The notes under the pieces: generated by a model
Databases searched by the model: none
What the model saw: only the letters and a program-made list of their open reading frames with translations
Told to the model about the DNA's origin: nothing
Made by a program: the position numbers and the translations under genes
Part shown: positions 1 through 6,733 of the stretch, piece by piece
Layout: each line of letters begins with the position of its first letter
Position numbering within the stretch: the stretch's first letter is position 1
NCBI GenBank assembly: GCA_002336845.1
Contig: DDEX01000094.1
Coordinates: 61,273-79,002 of the forward strand
Reading direction: 5' to 3'
DNA length: 17,730 nt
Origin: Rhodobacteraceae bacterium UBA1943
GTDB taxonomy: Bacteria; Pseudomonadota; Alphaproteobacteria; Rhodobacterales; Rhodobacteraceae

Positions 1-303
1 ATCGTCATCAACGCCGACAAGGTGCAGATGACCGGCAAGAAGCGCGACGACAAGCGTTACTACTGGCACACCGGCCATCCCGGCGGCATCAAGTTCCGCA
101 CCGCCCGTCAGGTGCTGGAAGGCAACCACCCCGAGCGCGTGGTGGAAAAGGCCGTCGAGCGGATGATCACCCGTAACCGCCTTGGCCGTCAGCAGATGTC
201 GAACCTGCGCGTCTATCCCGGTGCGGCCCATCCGCATGAAGCTCAGCAGCCGACCGTCCTGGACGTGAAGCCGCTGAACCCGAAGAACACCCGGAGCGCG
301 TAA
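1..303 (+). CDS. rplM: 50S ribosomal protein L13, C-terminal part (5' end outside window)
   Basis: This is the C-terminal 100 residues of L13, an early-assembling protein of the large ribosomal subunit. The frame is open from base 1, so the gene begins upstream of the window. Visible L13 hallmarks are KRYYWHTGHPGG, the FRTARQVLEGNHPERVVEKAV segment and the MITRNRLGRQQMSNLRVYPG block followed by HPHEAQQP. The short tail ending in TRSA is normal for alphaproteobacteria. rpsI starts 3 bases after the stop codon, the usual rplM-rpsI operon. Nothing unusual was seen. Confidence 0.97.
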   Translation: MVINADKVQMTGKKRDDKRYYWHTGHPGGIKFRTARQVLEGNHPERVVEKAVERMITRNRLGRQQMSNLRVYPGAAHPHEAQQPTVLDVKPLNPKNTRSA

Positions 304-306
304 ACC

Positions 307-792
307 ATGTCCGACATCAAATCTCTCGACGATCTGAAATCGGCCGTGGGCGCTGTGGCCCCCGCTGCCGAAGCTGCCCCCGTCCGCGTTGCGGTGCGTG
401 ACAAGCTGGGCCGTTCTTATGCCACCGGCAAGCGCAAGAACGCGGTTGCGCGTGTCTGGGTCAAGCCCGGTTCGGGCAAGGTTCTGGTCAACGGCAAGGA
501 CATCAACGCCTATTTCGCGCGTCCGGTTCTGCAAATGATCCTGAAGCAGCCCTTCACCATCGCCAATGTGGAAGGCCAGTTCGACGTTTACGCCACCGTT
601 GCCGGTGGTGGTCTGTCGGGCCAGGCCGGTGCGGTGAAGCACGGCATCTCGAAGGCTTTGCAGCTTTATGAACCGGCCCTGCGCGGTGCGCTGAAGGCGG
701 CTGGCTTCCTGACCCGCGACAGCCGCGTCGTGGAACGGAAGAAATACGGTAAGGCCAAGGCCCGCCGCAGCTTCCAGTTCTCGAAGCGTTAA
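307..792 (+). CDS. rpsI: 30S ribosomal protein S9
   Basis: The product is 161 aa, a small-subunit ribosomal protein whose basic C-terminal tail reaches the P-site tRNA. The S9 core begins around residue 33 (SYATGKRKNAVARVWVKPG) and ends with the conserved basic tail KKYGKAKARRSFQFSKR. The first roughly 30 residues are an acidic, alanine-rich extension (MSDIKSLDDLKSAVG) absent from the E. coli protein; I recall it as typical of Rhodobacterales and related alphaproteobacteria. The gene is co-transcribed with rplM, 3 bases upstream, and is followed by an intrinsic terminator. Confidence 0.97.
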   Translation: MSDIKSLDDLKSAVGAVAPAAEAAPVRVAVRDKLGRSYATGKRKNAVARVWVKPGSGKVLVNGKDINAYFARPVLQMILKQPFTIANVEGQFDVYATVAGGGLSGQAGAVKHGISKALQLYEPALRGALKAAGFLTRDSRVVERKKYGKAKARRSFQFSKR

Positions 793-813
793 GCGTTTCG
801 GATTTGGTTTCGG

Positions 814-842
814 AAAGGCGCCCCTTGGGGCGCCTTTTCTTT
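814..842 (+). terminator. Intrinsic terminator of rplM-rpsI
   Basis: The left arm AAAGGCGCCCC pairs with GGGGCGCCTTT across a very short loop, followed by a T-rich stretch (TTTTCTTTT). It lies 22 bases after the rpsI stop codon and is a strong Rho-independent terminator on the plus strand. Confidence 0.9.
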
Positions 843-881
843 TGCCGGGCCGGGCGGCAGACTGCCGCCAAGGAGGCCGCC

Positions 882-1502
882 ATGTATATTCCCCCGCATT
901 TCGCCGAAACCGATCCATCCGAGATTGCTGGCCTGATCGAAGCCTGTCCACTGGCCAGTCTGGTGGTGCAGACGGCGGAGGGGCTGGTGGCCAACCATCT
1001 GCCGTTATTGCCCGAGGGCGATGGCCGGATGATCGGCCATGTTGCCCGCGCCAACCGGCTGCATGAGCTGGTCACGGATGGCACCGAGGTGCTGCTGATA
1101 TTCCGCGGGCAGGATGGCTATGTCTCGCCCGACTGGTATCCCTCCAAGGCCGAAACGCACAAGGCGGTGCCGACCTGGAACTATCAGGTGGTGCATGTCG
1201 CAGGCCGTATCCGCTGGGACGACAGTGACAAGTTCAAGCGCCGCGCCGTTGGCCTGTTGACCCGCAAGATGGAAGGGCCGGCGGGCTGGAAGATGGCCGA
1301 TGCGCCGCGCGACTTCATGGACGGGATGCTGGCCGCCATTGTGGGGTTCGAGGTGGCGGTGGATCGGGTGCTGGCCAAGACCAAGCTGAGCCAGAATCGG
1401 GCCGATGCCGATTTTGCAGCCGTCAGGGATCGATTCGAGGGGCAGGGGCGGCATGATCTGTCCGCCCGCATGGCACGAATGCCCCGGGGCGCGGAGAAAT
1501 AA
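882..1502 (+). CDS. FMN-binding negative transcriptional regulator, PaiB family
   Basis: The product is 206 aa and has the full layout of the PaiB/Pfam FMN_bind_2 family: N-terminal MYIPPHF, then an ANHLPLL segment near residue 38, and the central signature around residues 80-107 (YVSPDWYPSK, VPTWNYQVVH). These proteins have a flavin-binding split-barrel fold. The Bacillus subtilis member is linked to negative regulation of sporulation and protease genes, but the biochemical role of most members is unknown. The start at 882 was chosen because AAGGAGG (870-876) sits just upstream and the family consensus begins there; the frame is open further upstream into the rpsI terminator. It ends against a shared hairpin facing the DUF1127 gene. 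Confidence 0.9.
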   Translation: MYIPPHFAETDPSEIAGLIEACPLASLVVQTAEGLVANHLPLLPEGDGRMIGHVARANRLHELVTDGTEVLLIFRGQDGYVSPDWYPSKAETHKAVPTWNYQVVHVAGRIRWDDSDKFKRRAVGLLTRKMEGPAGWKMADAPRDFMDGMLAAIVGFEVAVDRVLAKTKLSQNRADADFAAVRDRFEGQGRHDLSARMARMPRGAEK

Positions 1503-1526
1503 AAAGCGGCCGGGTTTACCCGGCCG
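1501..1526. terminator. Hairpin terminator between the PaiB-like and DUF1127 genes
   Basis: CGGCCGGG (1507-1514) pairs with CCCGGCCG (1519-1526) around a TTTA loop. The AAAAA at 1501-1505 reads as TTTTT after the stem on the minus strand, so it is best as the terminator of the minus-strand DUF1127 gene. The stem can also stop plus-strand readthrough from the PaiB-like gene, whose stop codon overlaps the A-run, but it lacks a T-tract in that direction. Confidence 0.8.
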
Positions 1527-1558
1527 AAGTTGGGGATGGCAAAACTCGGATGGTCGGC

Positions 1559-1765
1559 TCAGGCCCGCCAGAAGGGCTTGGTGGCCTCTTCCTCGGCAGC
1601 GAAGGGATCAAGGCCGATATCGCGCAGCAGATGCGGATCAAGCCATTTCAGGGCAAGACGGGTGCGGCGGCGGTTTTCCCAGGCAAGAACAGCCATCGCA
1701 ACGGCAAAGGCGATCCGCGACAGGGGCGGCAGGGGACGTTCGGCGATCAGAAGGCTCGGTTGCAT
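1559..1765 (-). CDS. Small DUF1127 protein
   Basis: The product is 68 aa. The C-terminal half matches the DUF1127 pattern: an Arg-rich helix (WENRRRTRLAL), then LDPHLLRDIGL and the tail ATKPFWRA. Small DUF1127 proteins are abundant in alphaproteobacteria; some affect phosphate/carbon metabolism or RNA turnover, but the function of this one is unknown. The N-terminal half is hydrophobic (LSRIAFAVAMAVLAW) and may be membrane-associated. The ATG at 1765 is preceded by AGGTG at a good distance; an upstream TTG at 1798 would run through the operator region and is unlikely. The gene is divergent from the MocR regulator and ends at a hairpin with a T-tract. Confidence 0.85.
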   Translation of the reverse strand: MQPSLLIAERPLPPLSRIAFAVAMAVLAWENRRRTRLALKWLDPHLLRDIGLDPFAAEEEATKPFWRA

Positions 1766-1777
1766 GGGGGCACCTAA

Positions 1778-1791
1778 TTGTATTGATACAA
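1778..1791. promoter_or_regulatory. Perfect inverted repeat 1 in the DUF1127/mocR intergenic region
   Basis: TTGTAT-TG-ATACAA is a perfect 6-2-6 dyad 13 bases upstream of the DUF1127 start codon. It overlaps TTGATA (1783-1788), which lies 17 bases from TATGGA (1806-1811) and could be the -35/-10 pair for mocR. Its position fits an operator for autoregulation by the neighbouring MocR protein; this is inference. Confidence 0.5.
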
Positions 1792-1803
1792 GAAGCAATG
1801 TCC

Positions 1804-1823
1804 TGTATGGAAAGCATACAATC
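1804..1823. promoter_or_regulatory. Perfect inverted repeat 2 and GATTGTAT motif upstream of mocR
   Basis: TGTATG-GAAAG-CATACA is a perfect 6-5-6 dyad (1804-1820), about 26 bases after the start of the first dyad. Its right arm continues into ATACAATC (1816-1823), the reverse complement of the GATTGTAT octamer also found near 13109, 16893 and 16914. It is a probable second operator half-site. TACAAT also resembles a -10 box, a competing explanation. Confidence 0.45.
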
Positions 1824-1854
1824 GCGCAGTTGTTCGCGCCAGAGGAACATTGTC

Positions 1855-3255
1855 ATGGATACAACTTGGACGCCTGTTCTGGCCAATGACGTTGGTCCGA
1901 AATATCTGGCACTGTCGCGGGCCCTGCGCGAGGCGATCCGCGCGGGCACCTTGCCCGAAGGGTGCCGGTTGCCGACAGTGCGCGATCTGGCCTGGCGGCT
2001 GGATGTGACGCCGGGCACGGTCAGCCGCGCCTATCAGATCGTCACGCAAGAAGGGCTGCTGGAGGCGACGGTCGGTCGCGGCACCTTTGTCGCCGCCCGC
2101 GCGCCGCGGCTTGGTCCGACCCAGCCGCTGTTTCTGGAGCGTGATCCCGGCGTGGCGCAGGGCCGGGTTGACCTGCGGTCGCCGCAACTGCCCGATGTCG
2201 GACAGTCGGCGGCGTTTTCGCAGGCCCTGCACCGCATTGCAGACCAGATCGGGCCGGACTGGCTGGACTATCCCAGCCAGCGGGACGGCAGACAATTGCG
2301 CGAGGCGGTGTGCCGCTGGCTGGAGGCGCGCATCATTGGATCGGTGAGCGCCGAGGATGTCACGCTGACCCATGGCGGCCAGAATGCGATCAATCTGGTG
2401 CTGTCGATCTGCCTGCGCGGCGACAGGCCGGTGGTGCTGACCGAAGACCTGTCTTACCCCGGCTTTCGTTATGCCGCGCGCCTAGCGCGTGCCGAGGTGG
2501 TCGGTGTTGAAATGGATGACGAAGGCATGCGGCCCGATGCGCTGGAGGCGGCCTGCCGCCGCTATGGGCCGCAGGTTCTGTGCCTGACCCCCGACACCCA
2601 GAACCCGACAACAGCGCGGATGAGTCTGGAACGGCGTATGCAGATCATTGCAATCGCAAGGAATTTCGACCTGCAAGTGATCGAGGATGAATGCTATGCG
2701 CCCTTTGCCAACGATGTCCCGGCGCTGCGGGCGCTTGCCTCGGAGCGGGTATGGTATATCGGCAGCTTCTCCAAATCGGTCTCGGCGGCCCTTCGGTTCG
2801 GCTTTGTCGTCTGTCCGACCGGGATGGGTGAGGCGGGGCGGCTGACGGCGCAACACGGGTTCTTTGCGCTGTCAAAGGCGGTGTGCAGCCTGTGTCAGGA
2901 TTTGTTGCTGTCAGGGCAGGCCGACATGATCCGCGAGGCGGTCCAGCGCGAGATGGGCGACCGGCTGAATATGATGGTCAACCGGCTGGGCGCGTTCGAT
3001 CTGGCCTGGCAGGCCGGGATGCCCTTTGCCTGGCTGCGCCTGCCGATGGGTTGGCGCGCCTCGACCTTTACCCGCATGGCCGAGGATGAAGGGGTGCTGG
3101 TTCGGTCCGCCGATCAGTATGCGCTGGTTCATGGTCGTGCGCCCAATGCGGTGCGGCTGGCGGTTGCGGGAAACATTCCCCGGCAGCAATACGAGGCGGG
3201 GCTGGCCAGCCTGGCACATCTCTTGCCACGCCCGCCGATGGACATGGCGGTCTGA
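1855..3255 (+). CDS. MocR-type regulator: GntR winged helix fused to an aminotransferase-like domain
   Basis: The product is 466 aa. Residues 15-80 form a GntR-type winged helix-turn-helix (LPTVRDLAWRLDVTPGTVSRAY, then the GRGTFV wing). From about residue 105 to the end lies a fold-type I aminotransferase-like domain: THGGQNAINLVL, TPDTQNPTT (Asn250), the IEDECYAPF strand and the PLP Schiff-base lysine K307 in GSFSKSVSAALRFGF. MocR proteins use PLP or its amino acid adduct as a signal and usually control PLP, amino acid or transport genes. The ATG at 1855 follows AGAGGA; the frame is open far upstream, but that part is not protein-like. Two dyads in front suggest autoregulation. The effector cannot be told from sequence. 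Confidence 0.93.
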   Translation: MDTTWTPVLANDVGPKYLALSRALREAIRAGTLPEGCRLPTVRDLAWRLDVTPGTVSRAYQIVTQEGLLEATVGRGTFVAARAPRLGPTQPLFLERDPGVAQGRVDLRSPQLPDVGQSAAFSQALHRIADQIGPDWLDYPSQRDGRQLREAVCRWLEARIIGSVSAEDVTLTHGGQNAINLVLSICLRGDRPVVLTEDLSYPGFRYAARLARAEVVGVEMDDEGMRPDALEAACRRYGPQVLCLTPDTQNPTTARMSLERRMQIIAIARNFDLQVIEDECYAPFANDVPALRALASERVWYIGSFSKSVSAALRFGFVVCPTGMGEAGRLTAQHGFFALSKAVCSLCQDLLLSGQADMIREAVQREMGDRLNMMVNRLGAFDLAWQAGMPFAWLRLPMGWRASTFTRMAEDEGVLVRSADQYALVHGRAPNAVRLAVAGNIPRQQYEAGLASLAHLLPRPPMDMAV

Positions 3256-3303
3256 CCTGCCGGATTGTGGCGATAATGTCCCGCTCCCATGAGGCATCTG
3301 GTC

Positions 3304-3335
3304 CGCCTGTTGCAAGAGTGCCGCAAAAACAGGCG
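3304..3335. terminator. Inverted repeat after mocR, possible weak terminator
   Basis: CGCCTGTT (3304-3311) pairs with AACAGGCG (3328-3335) around 16 bases, 48 bases after the mocR stop. There is no T-tract behind it, so it is either a Rho-dependent end, an RNA-stabilising hairpin or an operator. The call is weak. Confidence 0.3.
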
Positions 3336-3397
3336 ATACCGGCGCGGCGCACAAGATCGTGACAATGGTCAGGTTTTCCGGAATTGCCGCCTTCGCA

Positions 3398-3414
3398 CAA
3401 TCCGTGCAGGATTG
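3398..3414. promoter_or_regulatory. Inverted repeat upstream of the 86-aa orphan gene
   Basis: CAATCC-GTGCA-GGATTG is a perfect 6-5-6 dyad ending 29 bases before the start codon at 3444. It could be an operator or a 5' UTR hairpin. No other copy was noticed in the window. Confidence 0.3.
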
Positions 3415-3443
3415 CCGTAGAGCAGAACAAAAGGCCCGAAAAA

Positions 3444-3704
3444 ATGGGACATCTGACAACCTTTCACGCGCCCCATGGCGGCGCGGACTTTCTTGCGTGG
3501 CGCAAGGCCCGCAGCGGCGCGACAGAAATCATTTATGACGACGGCGTGACCCACCGCATGATCTGGCGCGTTTCCGGGGCCAACCCGAATGAGCTGCGCC
3601 TTTCCGACGCGCTGCGCGTAGCCGTGGGCGCGACGCGGGTGGTGCCGACGCTGTATGACGAGCTGAAGAAGCGCGCCATCGCGATCGAACGCATCGCCGG
3701 GTAA
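3444..3704 (+). CDS. Hypothetical protein, 86 aa
   Basis: I do not recognise this family. The product is a soluble-looking, mixed-charge 86-aa protein starting MGHLTTFHAPHGGADFLAW, with an ITEIIYDDG-like strand region around residues 26-34 and a likely C-terminal amphipathic helix (LYDELKKRAIAIERIAG). No signal peptide, membrane segment or cysteine cluster is visible. The ATG at 3444 has a weak AAAGG upstream; an in-frame ATG at 3384 is possible but overlaps the dyad at 3398. Codon choice resembles its neighbours, so it is probably a real gene. It stands alone between mocR and the ABC transporter operon and may be transcribed separately. Confidence 0.65.
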   Translation: MGHLTTFHAPHGGADFLAWRKARSGATEIIYDDGVTHRMIWRVSGANPNELRLSDALRVAVGATRVVPTLYDELKKRAIAIERIAG

Positions 3705-3748
3705 TACTGCCAGTTATTCAGGCATTTGCTTGCCTTTCGTACCGCCCT

Positions 3749-3768
3749 CACGCAATTTTACTTGCGTG
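3749..3768. promoter_or_regulatory. Inverted repeat upstream of the ABC transporter operon
   Basis: CACGCAA (3749-3755) and TTGCGTG (3762-3768) form a perfect 7-bp dyad around TTTTAC. It lies 45 bases after the orphan gene and 56 bases before the permease start. No T-tract follows on the plus strand. A short palindrome, TTTGATCAAA (3789-3798), lies closer to the gene. Either could be an operator; the regulator is unknown. Confidence 0.35.
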
Positions 3769-3823
3769 GTTGGGGAAGTGCTGACAAATTTGATCAAAAC
3801 TTCACCAATGCCAGACGGGGGGC

Positions 3824-4720
3824 ATGATGGCGGCGTACTCACTTTTTGACCGCGTTCGGCGATCGGAGGCGGCAAGTGGCGTTGCACTGATTTCGCCAAC
3901 GGCGCTTTATGCGATCCTGTTGCTGGCGGCACCGCTGGCGACGGTGCTGATTTATTCGGTCATGACAGACGGGCCTTCGGTCGGTGTGGTCTGGCAGTTG
4001 AATTTTGACAATTACGCCAAGGTCTGGACCGAGCCGATCTATCGCGCGGTCATGCTGCGGTCGCTCTTGGTGTCTTTCGCCGTGACGGCGGTGACAGTGA
4101 TCCTTGCCTATCCGGTCGCCTATTTCGTCAGCTTCAACGTGCCGGCCTCGAAAAAATCGCTGTGGCTATTCCTGATCACCATTCCGTTCTGGACCAGCTA
4201 TGTCATCCGAGTCTTCATCTGGAAGGGCATCATCCTGGGCTATAACGGGGTGATCAACCAGGTGCTGATGGGCATCGGCCTGACGTCAGAGCCATTGCAG
4301 GCCATCAACTACAACGTCGGTGCCATCATCATCACGCTGGCCCATGCCTATGCGCCATTTGCCATTCTGCCAATCTTTGTCAGTCTGGAAAAGATCGACC
4401 GCAGCCTGCTGGAGGCGGGCCTTGATCTTGGAGAGAACCGCTTTCTCACCTTCCTGCGCGTAACGCTGCCCTTGTCGATGGCGGGCGTGATTGCGGCGGT
4501 GATGATCGTCTTCATCCCGACCGTCGGCGACTATGTGACCCCCACGCTGATCGGCGGTGGCAAGGTCAACATGATCGCCAACCAGATTCAGGTCGAGATG
4601 CTGAAACAGCATCGCATGGCGCTGGGGTCGGCCATTGCCGTATCTGCCATGCTGATCGTATGCGTCATCTGCCTGGTATTCCTGTTCCTTAACCGCCGTT
4701 TCCTGGGGGCGCAGAAATGA
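3824..4720 (+). CDS. ABC transporter permease, spermidine/putrescine (PotB) type
   Basis: The product is a 298-aa inner-membrane permease with about six transmembrane helices, the first at about residues 22-46. The cytoplasmic EAA loop that contacts the ATPase is clear: LLEAGLDLGENRFLTFLRVTLP (about residues 195-216). The family includes PotB/PotH and importers of polyamines, opines and other small organic cations, so the substrate is not fixed by family. The start is ATGATG at 3824/3827 behind a G-rich stretch (ACGGGGGG). It overlaps the next permease by 4 bases (ATGA), so translation is coupled. It is the first gene of a permease-permease-ATPase operon. Confidence 0.9.
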   Translation: MMAAYSLFDRVRRSEAASGVALISPTALYAILLLAAPLATVLIYSVMTDGPSVGVVWQLNFDNYAKVWTEPIYRAVMLRSLLVSFAVTAVTVILAYPVAYFVSFNVPASKKSLWLFLITIPFWTSYVIRVFIWKGIILGYNGVINQVLMGIGLTSEPLQAINYNVGAIIITLAHAYAPFAILPIFVSLEKIDRSLLEAGLDLGENRFLTFLRVTLPLSMAGVIAAVMIVFIPTVGDYVTPTLIGGGKVNMIANQIQVEMLKQHRMALGSAIAVSAMLIVCVICLVFLFLNRRFLGAQK

Positions 4721-5523
4721 AGTTTCCGGTCCTTCGCGTCTATACGGTCATATATCTGATCTTTCTTTACGCGCCCATCGTGCTGCTGCCGGTCTTTGCC
4801 TTCAACTCGTCGAAGGTCATCGCCTTTCCATTGGAAAGTTTCAGCACCCGCTGGTTTGCCGAGATGTTGACTGACGATCTGCTGTTCCGCGCGGCCAAGG
4901 CAACGCTGATCATTGCGGTCTCGTCCTCGATCCTTGCAACCTGCCTTGGCGTTCTTGCGGCCCGTGCGTCGACCCGCTTCCGGTTTCCGGGAAAGGGCGG
5001 GGTGATGGGGCTGATTATGTTGCCCATGATCCTGCCCGACATCATTGTGGCGATGTCGCTGCTGGTGGTTCTGCTGGCCATAGGGATAAACCTGTCGCTG
5101 CTGACGGTCATTCTGGGGCATGTGCTGATCTGCACGCCGTTTTCGGTGGCCATTCTGACCTCGGCGTTTCAAAGCCTTGATAACTCGCTGGAAGAGGCCG
5201 CCTATGATCTGGGTGAGACGCCGCTTTCGACCTTCCGGCTGGTGATCCTGCCACTGGTGATGCCGGGCATCGTATCATCGCTGCTGATCTGTTTCACCAT
5301 CTCGATCGACGAATATGTCATTGCCAGCTTTCTGGGGGGCAACCAGACGGTGCTGTCGGTCTATATCTTCGGCCAGTTCCGCTTTCCGGCGAAGGTTCCG
5401 GCCATGCTGGCGCTGGGAACCATCCTGGTCGCCCTGTCGATCGCCCTTCTGACCATTGCCGAATATTTCCGCCGTCGCGGTATCGCGAAAACCGGCGCCA
5501 AGGATACCGGAGGCTTCCTGTGA
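4717..5523 (+). CDS. ABC transporter permease, spermidine/putrescine (PotC) type
   Basis: The product is 268 aa, the second inner-membrane subunit of the importer. It shows about six membrane helices, starting VYTVIYLIFLYAPIVLLPVFAF, and an EAA loop near residues 159-182 (LEEAAYDLGETPLSTFRLVILP). The motif SIDEYVIASFLGG near residue 196 is typical of PotC/PotI relatives. It starts inside the stop region of the upstream permease (ATGA, 4717-4720) and its TGA overlaps the GTG start of the ATPase gene, so all three subunits are made in tight coupling. The substrate is probably a polyamine or a related small molecule; this is inferred from the family only. Confidence 0.92.
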   Translation: MKFPVLRVYTVIYLIFLYAPIVLLPVFAFNSSKVIAFPLESFSTRWFAEMLTDDLLFRAAKATLIIAVSSSILATCLGVLAARASTRFRFPGKGGVMGLIMLPMILPDIIVAMSLLVVLLAIGINLSLLTVILGHVLICTPFSVAILTSAFQSLDNSLEEAAYDLGETPLSTFRLVILPLVMPGIVSSLLICFTISIDEYVIASFLGGNQTVLSVYIFGQFRFPAKVPAMLALGTILVALSIALLTIAEYFRRRGIAKTGAKDTGGFL

Positions 5524-6623
5524 CCTTTTCCGATGAAAAACCGACCATGATCGAATTCAAGGACGTTCAGAAATACTATGGCGATTACCACGCCTTGCGG
5601 GGAATCACCGCAACGATCAAGGCGGGAGAGTTCTTCTCGCTGCTGGGGCCGTCGGGCTGTGGCAAGACCACGCTTTTGCGCACCATCGCCGGGTTCGAGG
5701 GCATTTCCTCTGGCGCGGTGCTGATCGACGGCAAGTCGATGGCAGAGGTGCCGGCGAACTTGCGGCCCACCAACATGGTGTTTCAGTCCTATGCCATTTT
5801 CCCGCATCTGACGGTCGAACAGAACGTGGGTTTCGGCCTGCGCAAAGACCCGCGGTCGGCCGAGGAAAAGCAGAAGGCGGTGGACGAGGCTTTGGGGATG
5901 GTGGGCCTGAAGGGCTATGGCAAGCGGGCCGCCCATGCGCTTTCGGGTGGTCAGCGGCAGCGTGTGGCGCTGGCGCGGGCGCTGATTTTGAAGCCGAAGG
6001 TTCTGCTGCTGGACGAACCGCTTTCGGCACTGGACAAGAAGATCCGCGAGCAGATGCAGATGGAGCTGATCAAGCTGCAACGCGAGGTCGGCATCACCTT
6101 TGTCCTTGTCACCCATGACCAGGAAGAGGCGCTGGTCATGTCTGACCGCATCGCCGTGATGTTCGAGGGCGAAATTGCGCAACTGGCCGACCCGGAAACG
6201 CTGTACCGCAAGCCCGCCAACCGCAAGGTGGCGGAATTCATCGGCACGATGAATTTTCTGCCCGCCACTATCGTGGCGGAAGATGCCGGCAAGATCACGG
6301 TCGATGCCGAAGGGTTCGGCCGGATCGCGATCGACGCCACGCAGGTGTCGCGTGCCAATCCGGGCGATGGCCCGTCGGTCGGCTTCCGGCCCGAAACGCT
6401 GACGCTGCTGTTCGATGGCCAGACCGCCAGCGACCAGGAAAGCAATGCCACGGTGTCGGAAGTCGTCTATTACGGCGACATGACCTATTACGACGTCAAG
6501 CTGGCGGGCAGCGATACGCCGCTGCGCCTGTCGATGCGCAACACGCCCGGTCGTCCGGTGCTGGATATCGGCGCCCCGACGCGCGTTGCATGGTCTGCCG
6601 GGGCGATGGTGCTTTTCCGCTAG
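5520..6623 (+). CDS. ABC transporter ATPase, spermidine/putrescine (PotA) type
   Basis: The product is 367 aa, the cytoplasmic ATPase that powers the two permeases. All motor motifs are intact: Walker A GPSGCGKTT (43-51), Q-loop Q89, signature LSGGQRQRVALARAL (141-155), Walker B VLLLDEP (161-167) and H-loop VTHD (H199). The region from about residue 245 to the end is the TOBE-type regulatory domain of the PotA/MalK group. The GTG at 5520 is chosen over the ATG at 5547 because GGAGG (5509-5513) is well placed and the GTG overlaps the upstream stop. No substrate-binding protein gene follows, so it must lie elsewhere. Confidence 0.94.
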   Translation: MTFSDEKPTMIEFKDVQKYYGDYHALRGITATIKAGEFFSLLGPSGCGKTTLLRTIAGFEGISSGAVLIDGKSMAEVPANLRPTNMVFQSYAIFPHLTVEQNVGFGLRKDPRSAEEKQKAVDEALGMVGLKGYGKRAAHALSGGQRQRVALARALILKPKVLLLDEPLSALDKKIREQMQMELIKLQREVGITFVLVTHDQEEALVMSDRIAVMFEGEIAQLADPETLYRKPANRKVAEFIGTMNFLPATIVAEDAGKITVDAEGFGRIAIDATQVSRANPGDGPSVGFRPETLTLLFDGQTASDQESNATVSEVVYYGDMTYYDVKLAGSDTPLRLSMRNTPGRPVLDIGAPTRVAWSAGAMVLFR

Positions 6624-6638
6624 ACGATCCGGCCTTGG

Positions 6639-6670
6639 TTGACCGGGCGCGGAATCCTTGGCCCGGTCAA
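6639..6670. terminator. Perfect 10-bp inverted repeat after the ABC operon
   Basis: TTGACCGGGC (6639-6648) and GCCCGGTCAA (6661-6670) are perfect complements around a 12-base loop, 15 bases after the ATPase stop. There is no T-run on either strand, so it may act as a 3' stabilising hairpin or a Rho-assisted terminator rather than a classical intrinsic one. Alternatively it could be an operator for the downstream gene. Confidence 0.45.
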
Positions 6671-6733
6671 AAGCGATGATTTGTCTGCGGGATTTAGGGC
6701 AGTATTGTGCGGATGCCGAGAGGGATCATCGCG

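Noticed and set aside
554..1084. Long minus-strand open frame across rpsI and the start of the PaiB-like gene
   Set aside because: It is antisense to two well-supported genes, crosses the rpsI terminator and has low-complexity Arg/Pro/Ser-rich composition typical of shadow frames in G+C-rich DNA.
1405..1854. 150-residue N-terminal extension of the MocR gene
   Set aside because: It overlaps the PaiB-like 3' end and is antisense to the DUF1127 gene. The GntR domain begins normally just after the ATG at 1855, which has a ribosome-binding site.
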